From: JAIBJN01 sp035461525
Lineage (GTDB): Bacteria; Actinomycetota; Thermoleophilia; Gaiellales; Gaiellaceae
Length of the DNA: 64,000 bases
Assembly: GCA_035461525.1 (NCBI GenBank)
Contig: DATHVD010000061.1
Span: 1-64,000 of the forward strand
Reading direction: 5' to 3'
Shown here one piece after another: positions 17,291 to 25,500 of this stretch (its first letter is position 1; every line of letters begins with the position of its first letter). A model generated the notes under the pieces. It did not search any database. It was not told where the DNA came from and saw nothing but the letters and a program-made list of their open reading frames with translations. The position numbers and the translations under genes were made by a program.

Positions 17291-19392
17291 CAGGCCGGCC
17301 CGCCCTCGAAGGCGCGGCGGAGGTCGGCGAGGGGCACGCCGAGGAGGCGGTCGCCGCCGACGACGCCGACCCGCCGCAGCCCGACTCCCTCGAGCCCTTC
17401 GGCCCGGTCGGGCGGGCAGGCGACGACGGCCAGCGCGGCGCCCTCGCCGAACCAGGCCCGCGCGTCCGGGTCGAGCGCGACGTCCGCCCCGATCCCCGAG
17501 TGGAGGGCCAGCTCGGCGAGCGCGACCGCGAGCCCGCCTTCGGAGACGTCGTGGGCGGCGGAGAGGCGCATGGCCGAGCGCCAGAGGAAGTGGACGAGCG
17601 CGACCTCGGCGACGTGGTCGACCTCGGCCGGCCGGCCGGCGGGGCCGCCGAGGAACTGCGCCTGGTACTCGGAGCCGTCCAGCGAGGCCTCGCCGCCGCC
17701 GGCGACGAGGACGACGTCGCCCTCCCGCCAGGCGCCGGGGACGGCGCGCACGTCGGCGACCAGGCCGACACAACCGACGACCGGGGTCGGGTCGATCGCG
17801 CGCCCGTCGGTCTCGTTGTAGAGCGAGACGTTGCCCGAGACGACCGGGATGCGGAGCAGCTCGCACGCGCGCGCCATGCCTTCGATCGCCTCCACGAGCT
17901 CCCAGGCGACCTCGGGCTTCTCGGGGTTGCCGAAGTTGAGGCAGTCGGTGACTGCCAGCGGCCGTCCGCCGGCGCAGGCGACGTTCCGTGCGGCCTCGAA
18001 GACGGCGCGCGCCCCCGCCGCCCGCGGGTCGAGTGCGGCCGCCCGCCCGGGGCCGTCGAGAGACACCGCGAGCCCGCGCAGGGAGGGGCGCAGCCGTAGC
18101 ACGGCCGCGTCGAGCCCGGGACGGCGCACGGTGCGTGACCCGACGAGGTGGTCGTAGCGCTCCCAGACCGGCCGGCGGCTGCGGACGTTCGGCGAGGCCA
18201 GGAGCGCGAGCAACTCCTCCTGCTCGGGGACGATCGGCGGGTGCTCGATCGGCTCGGCCAGCGGCCGCTCCCGCGTCTCGACGCGGTAGCGCGGCGCCTC
18301 CTCAGTCAGGTGTTCGACCGGGATCGCGCCCACCTCCTCGCCGTCGTGGAAGGCGCGCAGGAGGCCGGAATCGGTGACGACGCCGACCTCGCCGTAGTGG
18401 AGCTCCCAGCGGACGCACACCTCCTCGACCGCGGCGAGCCGCTCGGGCTCGACGACGGCCACCATCCTCTCCTGGCTCTCGGAGATCATGATCTCGACCG
18501 GCTCGAGGCCGGGCTCCCGCAGGGGGACGCGGTCGAGGTGCACGTCGATGCCGGCCCCGCCGCGGCCGGCCATCTCGGCGAGCGAGGAGGCGAGACCGGC
18601 CGCGCCGCAGTCCTGCAGCGAGGCGACGAGCCCCCGCTCGACGAGCTCGAGGCTCGCCTCGATCAACTTCTTCCCGGTGAAGGGATCGCCGATCTGCACG
18701 GTCGGACGCTTGTCCGCGTCCTCGCCGGAGAGCTCCTGGCTCGCGAGCACGCTCGCGCCGCCGATGCCGTCGCGGCCCGTGGTCGCGCCGAAGAGGACGA
18801 CGAGATTGCCGGCGCCCGTCGCCTGCGCGCGCGTGACCCGGTCGGCCGGGAGCAGGCCGACGCACATCGCGTTCACCAGGGGGTTGGAGGCATAGGCGTC
18901 GGCGAAGACCGCCTCGCCGCCGACCGTGGGCACGCCGACGCAGTTCCCGTAGTGGCCGATCCCGCCGACGGCGCGCTCGAAGGCGAAGCCGGGCTCGCCG
19001 AAGCGCAGGCCGTCGAGGAGGGCGACGGGGCGGGCGCCCATGGCGACGATGTCGCGGAGGATGCCGCCGACGCCGGTTGCCGCGCCCTGGAACGGCTCCA
19101 CCGCGGAGGGATGGTTGTGGCTCTCGACCTTGAAGGCGCAGGCTTCGCCGCCGCCGAGGTCGACGACGCCGGCGTTCTCCCCCGGCCCCTGGAGCACCGC
19201 AGGCCCGTCCGTGGGGAAGCGCCTCAGCAGGAGAGCCGAGTGCTTGTAGCTGCAGTGCTCGGACCAGAGGAGCGAGAAGACGCCGAGCTCGAAGCCGTTC
19301 GGGTCGCGCCCGAGCAGGCTCCGGATGCGGTCGTGCTCCCCGTCCGTCAGGCCGAGCGCCCGGTGGAGCGGCTGTTCCGCGACGGAGCTCAA
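17290..19392 (-). CDS. purL: FGAM synthase subunit PurL (small type)
   Basis: A 700-aa small-type PurL (needs separate PurQ and PurS, which are in this window). Family blocks: FSLLWSEHCSYKHS, VESHNHPSAVEPFQGAATG (ATP site), GGIGHYGNCVGVPTVGGE, MSAAHDVSEGG-type sequence near the C-terminus and VVSGNVSLYNET. It converts FGAR to FGAM with ATP and ammonia delivered by PurQ. The TTG start at 19392 lies 65 nt from the divergent DMT transporter start. It is followed by purF with a 1-nt overlap. Confidence 0.97.
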   Translation of the reverse strand: MSSVAEQPLHRALGLTDGEHDRIRSLLGRDPNGFELGVFSLLWSEHCSYKHSALLLRRFPTDGPAVLQGPGENAGVVDLGGGEACAFKVESHNHPSAVEPFQGAATGVGGILRDIVAMGARPVALLDGLRFGEPGFAFERAVGGIGHYGNCVGVPTVGGEAVFADAYASNPLVNAMCVGLLPADRVTRAQATGAGNLVVLFGATTGRDGIGGASVLASQELSGEDADKRPTVQIGDPFTGKKLIEASLELVERGLVASLQDCGAAGLASSLAEMAGRGGAGIDVHLDRVPLREPGLEPVEIMISESQERMVAVVEPERLAAVEEVCVRWELHYGEVGVVTDSGLLRAFHDGEEVGAIPVEHLTEEAPRYRVETRERPLAEPIEHPPIVPEQEELLALLASPNVRSRRPVWERYDHLVGSRTVRRPGLDAAVLRLRPSLRGLAVSLDGPGRAAALDPRAAGARAVFEAARNVACAGGRPLAVTDCLNFGNPEKPEVAWELVEAIEGMARACELLRIPVVSGNVSLYNETDGRAIDPTPVVGCVGLVADVRAVPGAWREGDVVLVAGGGEASLDGSEYQAQFLGGPAGRPAEVDHVAEVALVHFLWRSAMRLSAAHDVSEGGLAVALAELALHSGIGADVALDPDARAWFGEGAALAVVACPPDRAEGLEGVGLRRVGVVGGDRLLGVPLADLRRAFEGGPA

Positions 19393-19457
19393 GGGAGACT
19401 CCTACTCTAGCGCCCGTGGCGGATCGCGAGCCGTGGGGACGCAGGTAGCCTCTCCGC

Positions 19458-20375
19458 GTGCTCCGCGGTTACGTGCCCCTGCTCGCGATCGTCGCCGCGA
19501 TCTGGGGCTCGTCCTACCTCTTCATCAAGGTGGCGGTCGACGAGGTCGAGCCGACAGCGATGATGTTCTTCCGGCTCGTCCTGGCGACCGCGGTGCTCGT
19601 GCCCGTGCTCGCGTTCCGCCTCGGCCGCGCCCGCGCCGTCTCGGAGCTGCGCGCCACCGGTGGGCGCGTCTGGGTCGTCGGCCTCCTGAACGCCGCCCTT
19701 CCCTTCACGCTCATCGCCTGGGGGGAGAAGCACATCGACTCAGGGATCGCGGCGATCGCGAACGCGTCCGTGCCGATCTTCGTCGTCCTCCTCGCCTTCC
19801 GCTTCAACCCGAGCGAGCGCGTGCGCGGGATCAGGCTCGCCGGGATCCTGGTCGGTCTGGTCGGCGTCGGCGTTCTCACCGGCTTCCATCCCGAGGGCGG
19901 CTGGTGGGCGATCGCGGGCACCCTCGCGGTCGTGGCGGCGTCGCTCTCGTACGCGGGCGCGAACCACTTCGTCCAGCACAACTACTCGCACACGTCGCCG
20001 CTGGTGACGACGGCCGCGTCGTGCGCGACGGGCATGGTCATCCTCCTGCCGTTCGCCCTCTTCCAGCTCCCCGACGAGCTGCCGAGCTGGAAGGCCCTCG
20101 GCTCGATCGCGGCCCTGGGGATCTTCGGGACGGCGGTCGCGCTCCTCTTCTTCTACCGGATGCTGAACCGCTACGGCGCCTCTCGCTCGGCGCTCGTGAC
20201 GTACCTGCTCCCGCCGACCGCGCTCCTCTACGGCGTCCTCATCCTGGACGAGCGCATCACGCTGAACGCGGCGCTCGGGCTCGTCCTCATCCTCGGCGGG
20301 GTCGCGCTCGGCTCGGGCTACGTGCGGGGCCTGCGGAGGCGGCGCGAGCCCGAGCCGGCGACCCCGAGGGCATGA
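19458..20375 (+). CDS. EamA/DMT family transporter
   Basis: A 305-aa GTG-start membrane protein with about ten hydrophobic segments in two EamA repeats; IWGSSYLFIKVAVDEVEP opens repeat one, and SASRSALVTYLLPPTALLYGV-type sequence marks repeat two. Members export amino acids or other metabolites. The substrate cannot be read from sequence. It overlaps the next gene (GNAT) by ATGA, so the pair is co-translated. Confidence 0.9.
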   Translation: MLRGYVPLLAIVAAIWGSSYLFIKVAVDEVEPTAMMFFRLVLATAVLVPVLAFRLGRARAVSELRATGGRVWVVGLLNAALPFTLIAWGEKHIDSGIAAIANASVPIFVVLLAFRFNPSERVRGIRLAGILVGLVGVGVLTGFHPEGGWWAIAGTLAVVAASLSYAGANHFVQHNYSHTSPLVTTAASCATGMVILLPFALFQLPDELPSWKALGSIAALGIFGTAVALLFFYRMLNRYGASRSALVTYLLPPTALLYGVLILDERITLNAALGLVLILGGVALGSGYVRGLRRRREPEPATPRA

Positions 20376-20908
20376 GCGGCACGGGCGCGATCGAGGGCGA
20401 GGGCTTCCTGCTCCGGCGTGCGGTGGCCGCCGACGTCGCCTTCCTGGCCGAGCTGGCCCGCCACGACGAGGTCGAGCCGTTCATGGCGGCCGTGTCGGCG
20501 CGCGCCCCGGAGGAGCTGCTCGAGGAGGTGCGCCGCTCCGAGGAGGATCCGAGCCACCACGGCCGCTTCGTCCTCGAGGTGGACGGGGAGCCGGCCGGCG
20601 CGCTCGCCTTCGAGGTCGCCAACCGCCGCAGCCGGATCGCGTACCTGCACGGGATCATGCTCGACCCTCGCCGCCGCGGCCGCGGCCTTGCGGGGCGCAC
20701 GACGCGGGCGCTCGTCCGCCACCTGATCCTCGAGCTCGACTACCACCGGGTGCAGCTCGAGGTCTACGGCTTCAACGAGCGGGCGATCGCCCTCTTCGAG
20801 CGCGCCGGGTTCGTCAGGGAGGGCGTCCGACGCCGCGCGTACCGGCGCCACGGCGAATGGGTGGACGGCATCCTCTTCGGGATCGTCCGCGAGGACCTGG
20901 ACCCCTAG
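20372..20908 (+). CDS. GNAT family N-acetyltransferase
   Basis: A 178-aa acetyltransferase of the RimJ/RimL or PaiA-like type. IEGEGFLLRRAVAADVAFLA opens the domain, the acetyl-CoA loop is LDPRRRGRGLAGRTTRAL, and FNERAIALFERAGFVREG is the typical motif B segment. The acceptor is unknown. Start ATG at 20372 overlaps the DMT transporter stop. Confidence 0.9.
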   Translation: MSGTGAIEGEGFLLRRAVAADVAFLAELARHDEVEPFMAAVSARAPEELLEEVRRSEEDPSHHGRFVLEVDGEPAGALAFEVANRRSRIAYLHGIMLDPRRRGRGLAGRTTRALVRHLILELDYHRVQLEVYGFNERAIALFERAGFVREGVRRRAYRRHGEWVDGILFGIVREDLDP

Positions 20909-21181
20909 CCGGGCCGCGTCAGTCGCGGCTCCTCCGCGGGCGGACCGGCACAGGGCCGTCTCAGACTCGGCACGATCCGCGCACCACGCGCGCGGATTTC
21001 CACAGTACGCTCGAAAGCGGGTGGTGGCACGGGGTGGCCCCATTTGGAGGGAGCGGAACGGGGCGGCGCGCACGTCGGCGGCCTCATTCGAACCGATTCG
21101 TGATTCCGTACGAACAATGGACGGAACATGAACAGAGGCTAAGCAACGAGCGACGCCTCGCGACCTCTGAGGAGGAGAGAC

Positions 21182-21985
21182 ATGAAGGTTGTCACCTTTC
21201 TGGCCGCGGCAGCCGCAGCGCTCGTCGCGACCTTCGGCGCCGCCGCCCAGGCGAACGCGGCTAGCGTTACCGTCCTGCACGGCGTCCCGGGCCTCACCGT
21301 CGACGTCTACGTCAACGGCGAGCTGACGCTCGAGAGCTTCGAGCCCGGCACCGTCACCGATCCGCTCGAGCTGCCCGCGGGCGACTACGACATCGAGATC
21401 CGCGAGGCCGGCGCCGCCGCCGACTCCGACCCGGCGATTACGGGCTCGGCGTCCGTCGAGGACACGACGAACGCGAGCATCGTCGCCCACCTCGACGAGG
21501 GCGGCGCCCCGACGCTGTCGGTCTTCGTCAACGACGTCTCGCAGATCGCCGCGGGCGAGTCCCGCGTGACGGTGCGGCACACGGCCGCAGCCCCGACCGT
21601 GGACGTCCTCGCCGACGGCTCGCCGCTCATCGAGGGCCTGGCGAACCCGGACGAGGCAGGCGCCGACGTCCCCGCCGGCACGTACTCCGTCGCGGTCGCT
21701 CCCGCGGGCACGACCGACGCGGTTCTGGGCCCCACCGACCTCGCGCTCGAGGCAGGAACGGCGTACTTCGTCTACGCGATCGGCTCGGCCGAGGAGGAGA
21801 GCCTCGACCTCCTCGTCCAGACCGTCTCCGGGCTCGGCGCGGCTCCCGCCGGCGCTCCCGCCGGCAACAGCGGCCTCGCCGCCGAGGAGGCCTTCCCGGT
21901 CTGGCTCGCCGCGCTGCTCGTCCTCGGTGCCGCCGGTCTGGCCGGCTCCGGAGTGGCTCTTGCCCGCGCCCGCAACCGGGCCTGA
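21182..21985 (+). CDS. Secreted DUF4397 domain protein with C-terminal anchor helix
   Basis: A 267-aa exported protein with RBS aggaggag. A signal peptide (residues 1-26, FLAAAAAALVATFGAAAQANA) precedes two DUF4397-like beta-domains (VTVLHGVPGLTVDVYVNG and VTVRHTAAAPTVDVLADG). The C-terminus has one hydrophobic helix followed by ARARNRA, which looks like a cell-wall sorting tail, but no LPxTG-type pentapeptide stands before it. A class F sortase gene overlaps its 3' end, suggesting that the pair works together at the cell surface. Function of DUF4397 is unknown. Confidence 0.87.
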   Translation: MKVVTFLAAAAAALVATFGAAAQANAASVTVLHGVPGLTVDVYVNGELTLESFEPGTVTDPLELPAGDYDIEIREAGAAADSDPAITGSASVEDTTNASIVAHLDEGGAPTLSVFVNDVSQIAAGESRVTVRHTAAAPTVDVLADGSPLIEGLANPDEAGADVPAGTYSVAVAPAGTTDAVLGPTDLALEAGTAYFVYAIGSAEEESLDLLVQTVSGLGAAPAGAPAGNSGLAAEEAFPVWLAALLVLGAAGLAGSGVALARARNRA

Positions 21986-22703
21986 GCGAGGAGCAGGCGG
22001 AGGGGGGAGGCCGCGGCCGGCCTCCCTCCTCGCCGGCCTGCTCTTCGTCGCCAGCCTGGCGACGCTCGTCGCCGTGCCCGCCCTCTGGCTCGCCGGCCGC
22101 TCCGAGGCCTCGGCGGGCTCGCTCGACGCTCTCCAGGCAACCGTGCAGGAGGAGGCGGGCCCCGACGAGCTCCGCACTCTGCCCCGGAACGGTCCGGCCT
22201 CGGGCGCGGGCGTTCCCAGGATCGCGACCCGGTCGGCTCGGCTGGCCGACCTGCGGCCCACCTCGGCTCGCAGGCCGGTCTGGGTGCGGATCGGGGCGCT
22301 GAGCGTGAGCGCGCCCGTCCGGCCGGTCGGGGTCCGCGGCCGGCTGCTCGAGGTGCCGGCGGACGCGAGCGTCGTCGGCTGGTACCGGCACGGGCCCTCG
22401 CCCGGCGCCCCGGGATCGGCGGTCCTCGTCGGGCACGTCGACTTCGACGGGAGGCGCGGGGTCTTCCACCGGCTGCGCGAGCTCGATCCCGGCGAGGTCG
22501 TGGTCGTCGGCTTCGCCCGCGGGGCGCCGCAAAGGTTCCGCGTCGAGGCGCGCCGCTCGTTCCCCAAGGACGAGCTTCCGCCGAAGCTCGTGTTCAGCGG
22601 AGCCGGGAAGCCCTACCTGACGCTCGTCACGTGTGGCGGCGACTACGACCGCGGGCGGCGCCAGTACGCGGACAACGTCGTCGTCTTCGCCTTCCCTGTC
22701 TAG
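21927..22703 (+). CDS. Class F sortase
   Basis: A sortase of the class F type. A single N-terminal membrane segment (SLLAGLLFVASLATLVAVPALWLAG) is followed by a linker and a catalytic beta-barrel with His in VLVGHVDFDG, Cys in LTLVTCGGDYD and Arg in the following DRGRRQYADN. Sortases cleave a surface protein sorting signal and link it to the wall. The start is uncertain: the GTG at 21927 overlaps the DUF4397 gene by 59 nt, TTG at 21960 is possible, and a purine-rich stretch at 21995-22008 has no usable start after it. Confidence 0.87.
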   Translation: MPPVWPAPEWLLPAPATGPERGAGGGGRPRPASLLAGLLFVASLATLVAVPALWLAGRSEASAGSLDALQATVQEEAGPDELRTLPRNGPASGAGVPRIATRSARLADLRPTSARRPVWVRIGALSVSAPVRPVGVRGRLLEVPADASVVGWYRHGPSPGAPGSAVLVGHVDFDGRRGVFHRLRELDPGEVVVVGFARGAPQRFRVEARRSFPKDELPPKLVFSGAGKPYLTLVTCGGDYDRGRRQYADNVVVFAFPV

Positions 22704-22713
22704 GATTCGACCT

Positions 22714-23091
22714 GTGGAGCTCATCCACACCTGCTACCGGATCACCCACCCCGAGCGGTCGGTCGCCTTCTACGAGGCGCTCGGCTTCGAGGAGCGACGG
22801 CGCCTGCCCATCCGGGACGAGGCGGTGAACATCTTCATGGGCCTGCCGGGGGACGGCGACCGGCTCGAGCTGACGTACAACTTCGGCGTCGACTCGTACG
22901 AGCTCGGCACGGGCTACGGCCACGTGGCCCTCACCGTCGACGACCTCGACGCGACCCTCGAACGGCTTGCGGCGCAGCGCATCGAGCCGGAACGCCCCCC
23001 GTACACGGTGAGCGAGGGCGGCTCGCGCCTCTGCTTCGTCCGCGACCCGGACGGCTATCGGGTCGAACTGATCGAGCAGCGCGGCGCGTGA
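22714..23091 (+). CDS. gloA: Lactoylglutathione lyase-type glyoxalase I
   Basis: A 125-aa glyoxalase I homologue that should isomerise a thiohemiacetal of methylglyoxal (in actinobacteria possibly with mycothiol instead of glutathione). The four metal ligands align: H5, E52 (LELTYN), H70 (GYGHVAL) and E118 (GYRVELIE). LELTYNFGVDSYELGTGYGHVAL is highly diagnostic. GTG start at 22714, 10 nt after the sortase gene. Its last codons (from 23050) resemble three short sequence copies further right. Confidence 0.9.
   Translation: MELIHTCYRITHPERSVAFYEALGFEERRRLPIRDEAVNIFMGLPGDGDRLELTYNFGVDSYELGTGYGHVALTVDDLDATLERLAAQRIEPERPPYTVSEGGSRLCFVRDPDGYRVELIEQRGA
23050..23078 (+). repeat. gloA 3'-end repeat, copy A (in the intact gene)
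   Basis: The 29 nt from the GAC of DGYR to the end of the conserved tail. Related copies occur at 23121-23149, 24169-24197 and 27730-27758, all on the plus strand and all encoding DGYR(V/I)EL(V/I)E(R/Q). Confidence 0.7.
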
Positions 23092-23536
23092 ACGATCAAC
23101 TTACGAACGTACGCTTTCTAGACGGGTACAGAGTTGAGCTAGTCGAGCGTGACTGAGCTTCCCGGACACCCCGGTGAACCTCTCGGGACCGATGATCGAC
23201 TTACCGTTCGGCCGGCGTGCCCGCGTTCTCGATCAGCTGGGTGAGGTCGAGGAGAAGGCCGCGGAGATCGGCGAAGCGCTTCTCGCCGAGCTGCTGCCCC
23301 GTCGAGGACACGCCGACCGACGTTGGCTCCGGCGAGCCGCTCGTCATTCCCCGCGGCGCCGTTATCCACTTCGAGTGATGCACCGCCACGGCCTCACACC
23401 AGCGCTGTAGCAACCCCTACCTAACAGTCGTCATCACGCGTACCGAACGCGTGGCTGTCGACGTCGCCGACCGTGTCCGCGAAGACCGGCCGAACAGTGA
23501 CGTGGCGTCGAGCTTCACGCGGGGTAGCATCGGCTC
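23092..23536. other. Gene-poor decayed stretch after gloA
   Basis: 445 nt without a convincing gene. It starts with a second gloA-like tail (copy B). A minus-strand frame (about 23413-23201) reads HHSKWITAPRGMTSGSPEP and then a helical tail that loosely recalls a creatininase C-terminus; this is weak and I do not call it. Base composition is less GC-biased than the neighbouring genes. Confidence 0.5.
23121..23149 (+). repeat. gloA-like 3'-end remnant, copy B
   Basis: Reads in frame NVRFLDGYRVELVERD then TGA, 71 nt after copy A. It agrees with copy D at 24 of 29 positions, and the similarity extends about 10 nt upstream (cgc-ttt-c-a). The usual VRDP residues before DGYR are missing. Confidence 0.65.
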
Positions 23537-24124
23537 GTGCTCACGCTCTACGACGCCGCCCGTTGTCCGTACTGTGCCCGCGTCCGCATCGTCCTCGCCG
23601 AGAAGGCGGTTCCGTACGAGACGGTGAATGTCGACCTCGACGAGCGACCCGCCTGGATCTATGACCTGAACGCCACTGGGCGAGTGCCGGTCCTCGACGA
23701 CGACGGCCTCGTGCTGCCCGAGTCGCGGGTGCTCATCGAGTACCTCGACGAGCGCTTCCCGGAGCCTCCGCTTCTCCCAGCCGACCAGGCTGCCCGGGCG
23801 CGTGTCAGGCTCCTTCTCGAGCGTTTCGACGAGAATTTGGGGGATGCCTACTACGACTTGCGTCGCGAGCCCTCGTCCCGCTCGGCACGCGACGCTCTCG
23901 GGACTGCGCTCGACCGCCTCACCGACCTCGTCGCCCGGCAGCCCCACTTGTCCGGCGAGGAGTACGGGCTAGCAGACTGCGCTTACGTACCCTGGCTCTT
24001 CCGCGCGGAAGCTGCCCTCGACGTCGACGTCCGGACGCGTCCAGCGCTCGCCGACTGGCTCGGACGACTCGAAGGACGACCGGCGATCGCTGCCGAGCTC
24101 TCGCTCGTGGCCGCGACGCCGTAG
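23537..24124 (+). CDS. Glutathione S-transferase family protein
   Basis: A 195-aa GST-fold protein. The thioredoxin-like N-domain has a CPYC motif at residues 10-13 (YDAARCPYCARVRIVL), a cis-Pro in GRVPVLDDDGLVLPES and the SRVLIEYLDERFPEPPLLP segment. A helical C-domain follows (GEEYGLADCAYVPWLF). CPYC-type members act as thiol-transferases or SspA-like proteins rather than classical detoxifying GSTs. GTG start. Flanked by gloA-like remnants B and C and located 77 nt before an IS481-type element, so it may be a transferred gene. Confidence 0.88.
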   Translation: MLTLYDAARCPYCARVRIVLAEKAVPYETVNVDLDERPAWIYDLNATGRVPVLDDDGLVLPESRVLIEYLDERFPEPPLLPADQAARARVRLLLERFDENLGDAYYDLRREPSSRSARDALGTALDRLTDLVARQPHLSGEEYGLADCAYVPWLFRAEAALDVDVRTRPALADWLGRLEGRPAIAAELSLVAATP

Positions 24125-24168
24125 TGGGAGTCAGCGCGAATGCTGAACTGGACAGACGAATCTGCCTC

Positions 24169-24197
24169 GACGGCTACCGGATCGAGCTCGTCGAACG
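24169..24197 (+). repeat. gloA-like 3'-end remnant, copy C
   Basis: Reads RICLDGYRIELVERG in frame, immediately followed by the target duplication of the IS481-type element. Joining the two IS flanks keeps this frame open through the right flank to a TGA at about 25350, so the IS inserted just after this remnant. Confidence 0.6.
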
Positions 24198-24200
24198 CGG

Positions 24201-25241
24201 CCTAGGTGTTGGTCCCAATAGCGTTGTTCATCTCGGCGAGCCGGGTGAGGGGTGGTTTTCGGCCGAGTGAGCGGTGTGGTCTGAGCCGGTTGTACCAGTC
24301 GAGCCAGCCGGCGAGGGCGGCGGCGCGTTCGCCGCTGGTGCGGTAGACGGCGCCGTAGGCCCAGCTCTCGACGAGCGTGCGGATGAAGCGCTCCGCCTTC
24401 CCGTTCGTCCGCGGCCGGTAGGGGCGAGTGCGGAGATGCCTGATCCCGAGCGCCTTGCAGGCGAGCGCGTGCACGACCGCGCGGTAGCAGGCGCCGTTGT
24501 CGGTGAGCACCCGCTCGACGCGGATGCCGAAGCGGCCAAAGAAGGCAATCGCGCGGCGCAGGAAGCCGGCGGCGGTCTGGCCCTTCTCGTCATCGAGCAC
24601 CTCGACGTAGGCAAGCCGGGTCGCGTCGTCGACGGCGACGTGGACGAACTCCCAGCCGATCCCGCGGCTGCGCGTCCGCCGGTTGTCGTTGACGCGGTGG
24701 CCGGGGCGGCCGATCTTGCCCAGCTTCTTGACGTCGATATGCACGAGCTCGCCCGGCCGCGGCCGCTCGTAGTTGTTGGCCGGCTCGGCAGGCGTGAGCC
24801 GCGGCAGCCGGCCCAGACCGTTGCGGCTGACGACCGCCCCCACCGTCGAGAGCGGCATGCCCAGCGTCTCGGCGATCTCGGGCGTCGTGAAACGCAACTC
24901 GCGCAACTGCAGGATCAGCTGCTCCCGCACCGCCGGTGTCCGTGAGGGCACGGAGCGCGGCACCGACGAGCGATCCGCCAACCCCGCCTCGCCCTCGCGG
25001 CGGAAGCGATCGACCCACTTCCAACCCGTCCGCTCGCTGACGCCGGCGGCCGCGGCCGCCGCCGCCAACGACCAGCCCTCGACCAACACCCGATCCACCA
25101 GCAGCCGCCTCGAGCGCGGGCACGTCCTGGCGTTCCTGTGCAATATCACCGTCCGACCTCCTTGGAGTCGCTGATGGCCTTCGCAACCACCAGCCTCCAA
25201 GGCAGGTCGGACGAACAACGCTCCTGGGACTTACACCTAGG
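24201..25241 (-). mobile_element. IS481-family insertion sequence, complete, with target duplication
   Basis: Imperfect terminal inverted repeats of 23 bp at 24207-24229 and 25213-25235 (19 of 23 matched, starting TGT) flank one DDE transposase. Outside them, CCTAGG occurs at 24201-24206 and again at 25236-25241, a 6-bp direct duplication that fits the NCTAGN target known for IS481. The element body is 1029 bp. The transposase stop codon TAG lies inside the left duplicated target. Good repeat identity and an open transposase frame suggest a recent insertion that may still be active. Confidence 0.93.
24202..25149 (-). CDS. IS481 family transposase
   Basis: A 315-aa transposase. The GTG at 25149 gives the family start ILHRNARTCPRSRRLLVDR. 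Two helix-turn-helix segments lie at about residues 25-50 and 88-112. The rve-type catalytic core has D139 (VHIDVKK), D217 (VLTDNGACY) and E253 (NGKAERFIRTL), a D-D-35-E spacing. The last codons read AAC ACC and then TAG supplied by the duplicated CCTAGG target, so the stop depends on the insertion site. Confidence 0.95.
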   Translation of the reverse strand: MILHRNARTCPRSRRLLVDRVLVEGWSLAAAAAAAGVSERTGWKWVDRFRREGEAGLADRSSVPRSVPSRTPAVREQLILQLRELRFTTPEIAETLGMPLSTVGAVVSRNGLGRLPRLTPAEPANNYERPRPGELVHIDVKKLGKIGRPGHRVNDNRRTRSRGIGWEFVHVAVDDATRLAYVEVLDDEKGQTAAGFLRRAIAFFGRFGIRVERVLTDNGACYRAVVHALACKALGIRHLRTRPYRPRTNGKAERFIRTLVESWAYGAVYRTSGERAAALAGWLDWYNRLRPHRSLGRKPPLTRLAEMNNAIGTNT

Positions 25242-25500
25242 TCTCAGCTTCGCGCTCGCCTGGGAGCTCGAACGGGTGGAACACACCGACGGCCCGTCAA
25301 GCGGTAGGGAGGAGTTGCGACGGTTCGAGTTCTTGAAGGCTCTCGAGTGACCTGTTGGCAGCGATGGTCTTCTCTTGGCTCGCCTGGCAAAGACCGCCAA
25401 GCCATGCCCGACTCGTCCGCCGCGGAATCAGCGTGATCAGACTTCGCGAGCGTTCGAGGGGTTAGATTGATTTCTCCCGAAGAGCCGCGTAGGAGGAGTC
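25242..25500. other. Intergenic region right of the IS
   Basis: 259 nt. Continues the interrupted frame of remnant C to about 25350 (tail rich in E/R, no family), then upstream DNA of the flavoprotein gene with aggaggag at 25492-25499 as its Shine-Dalgarno. No independent gene seen. Confidence 0.5.

Noticed and set aside
23201..23413. A 70-aa minus-strand frame with a creatininase-like look
   Set aside because: Similarity is weak and short, no catalytic metal residues are present, and the surrounding DNA is decayed.
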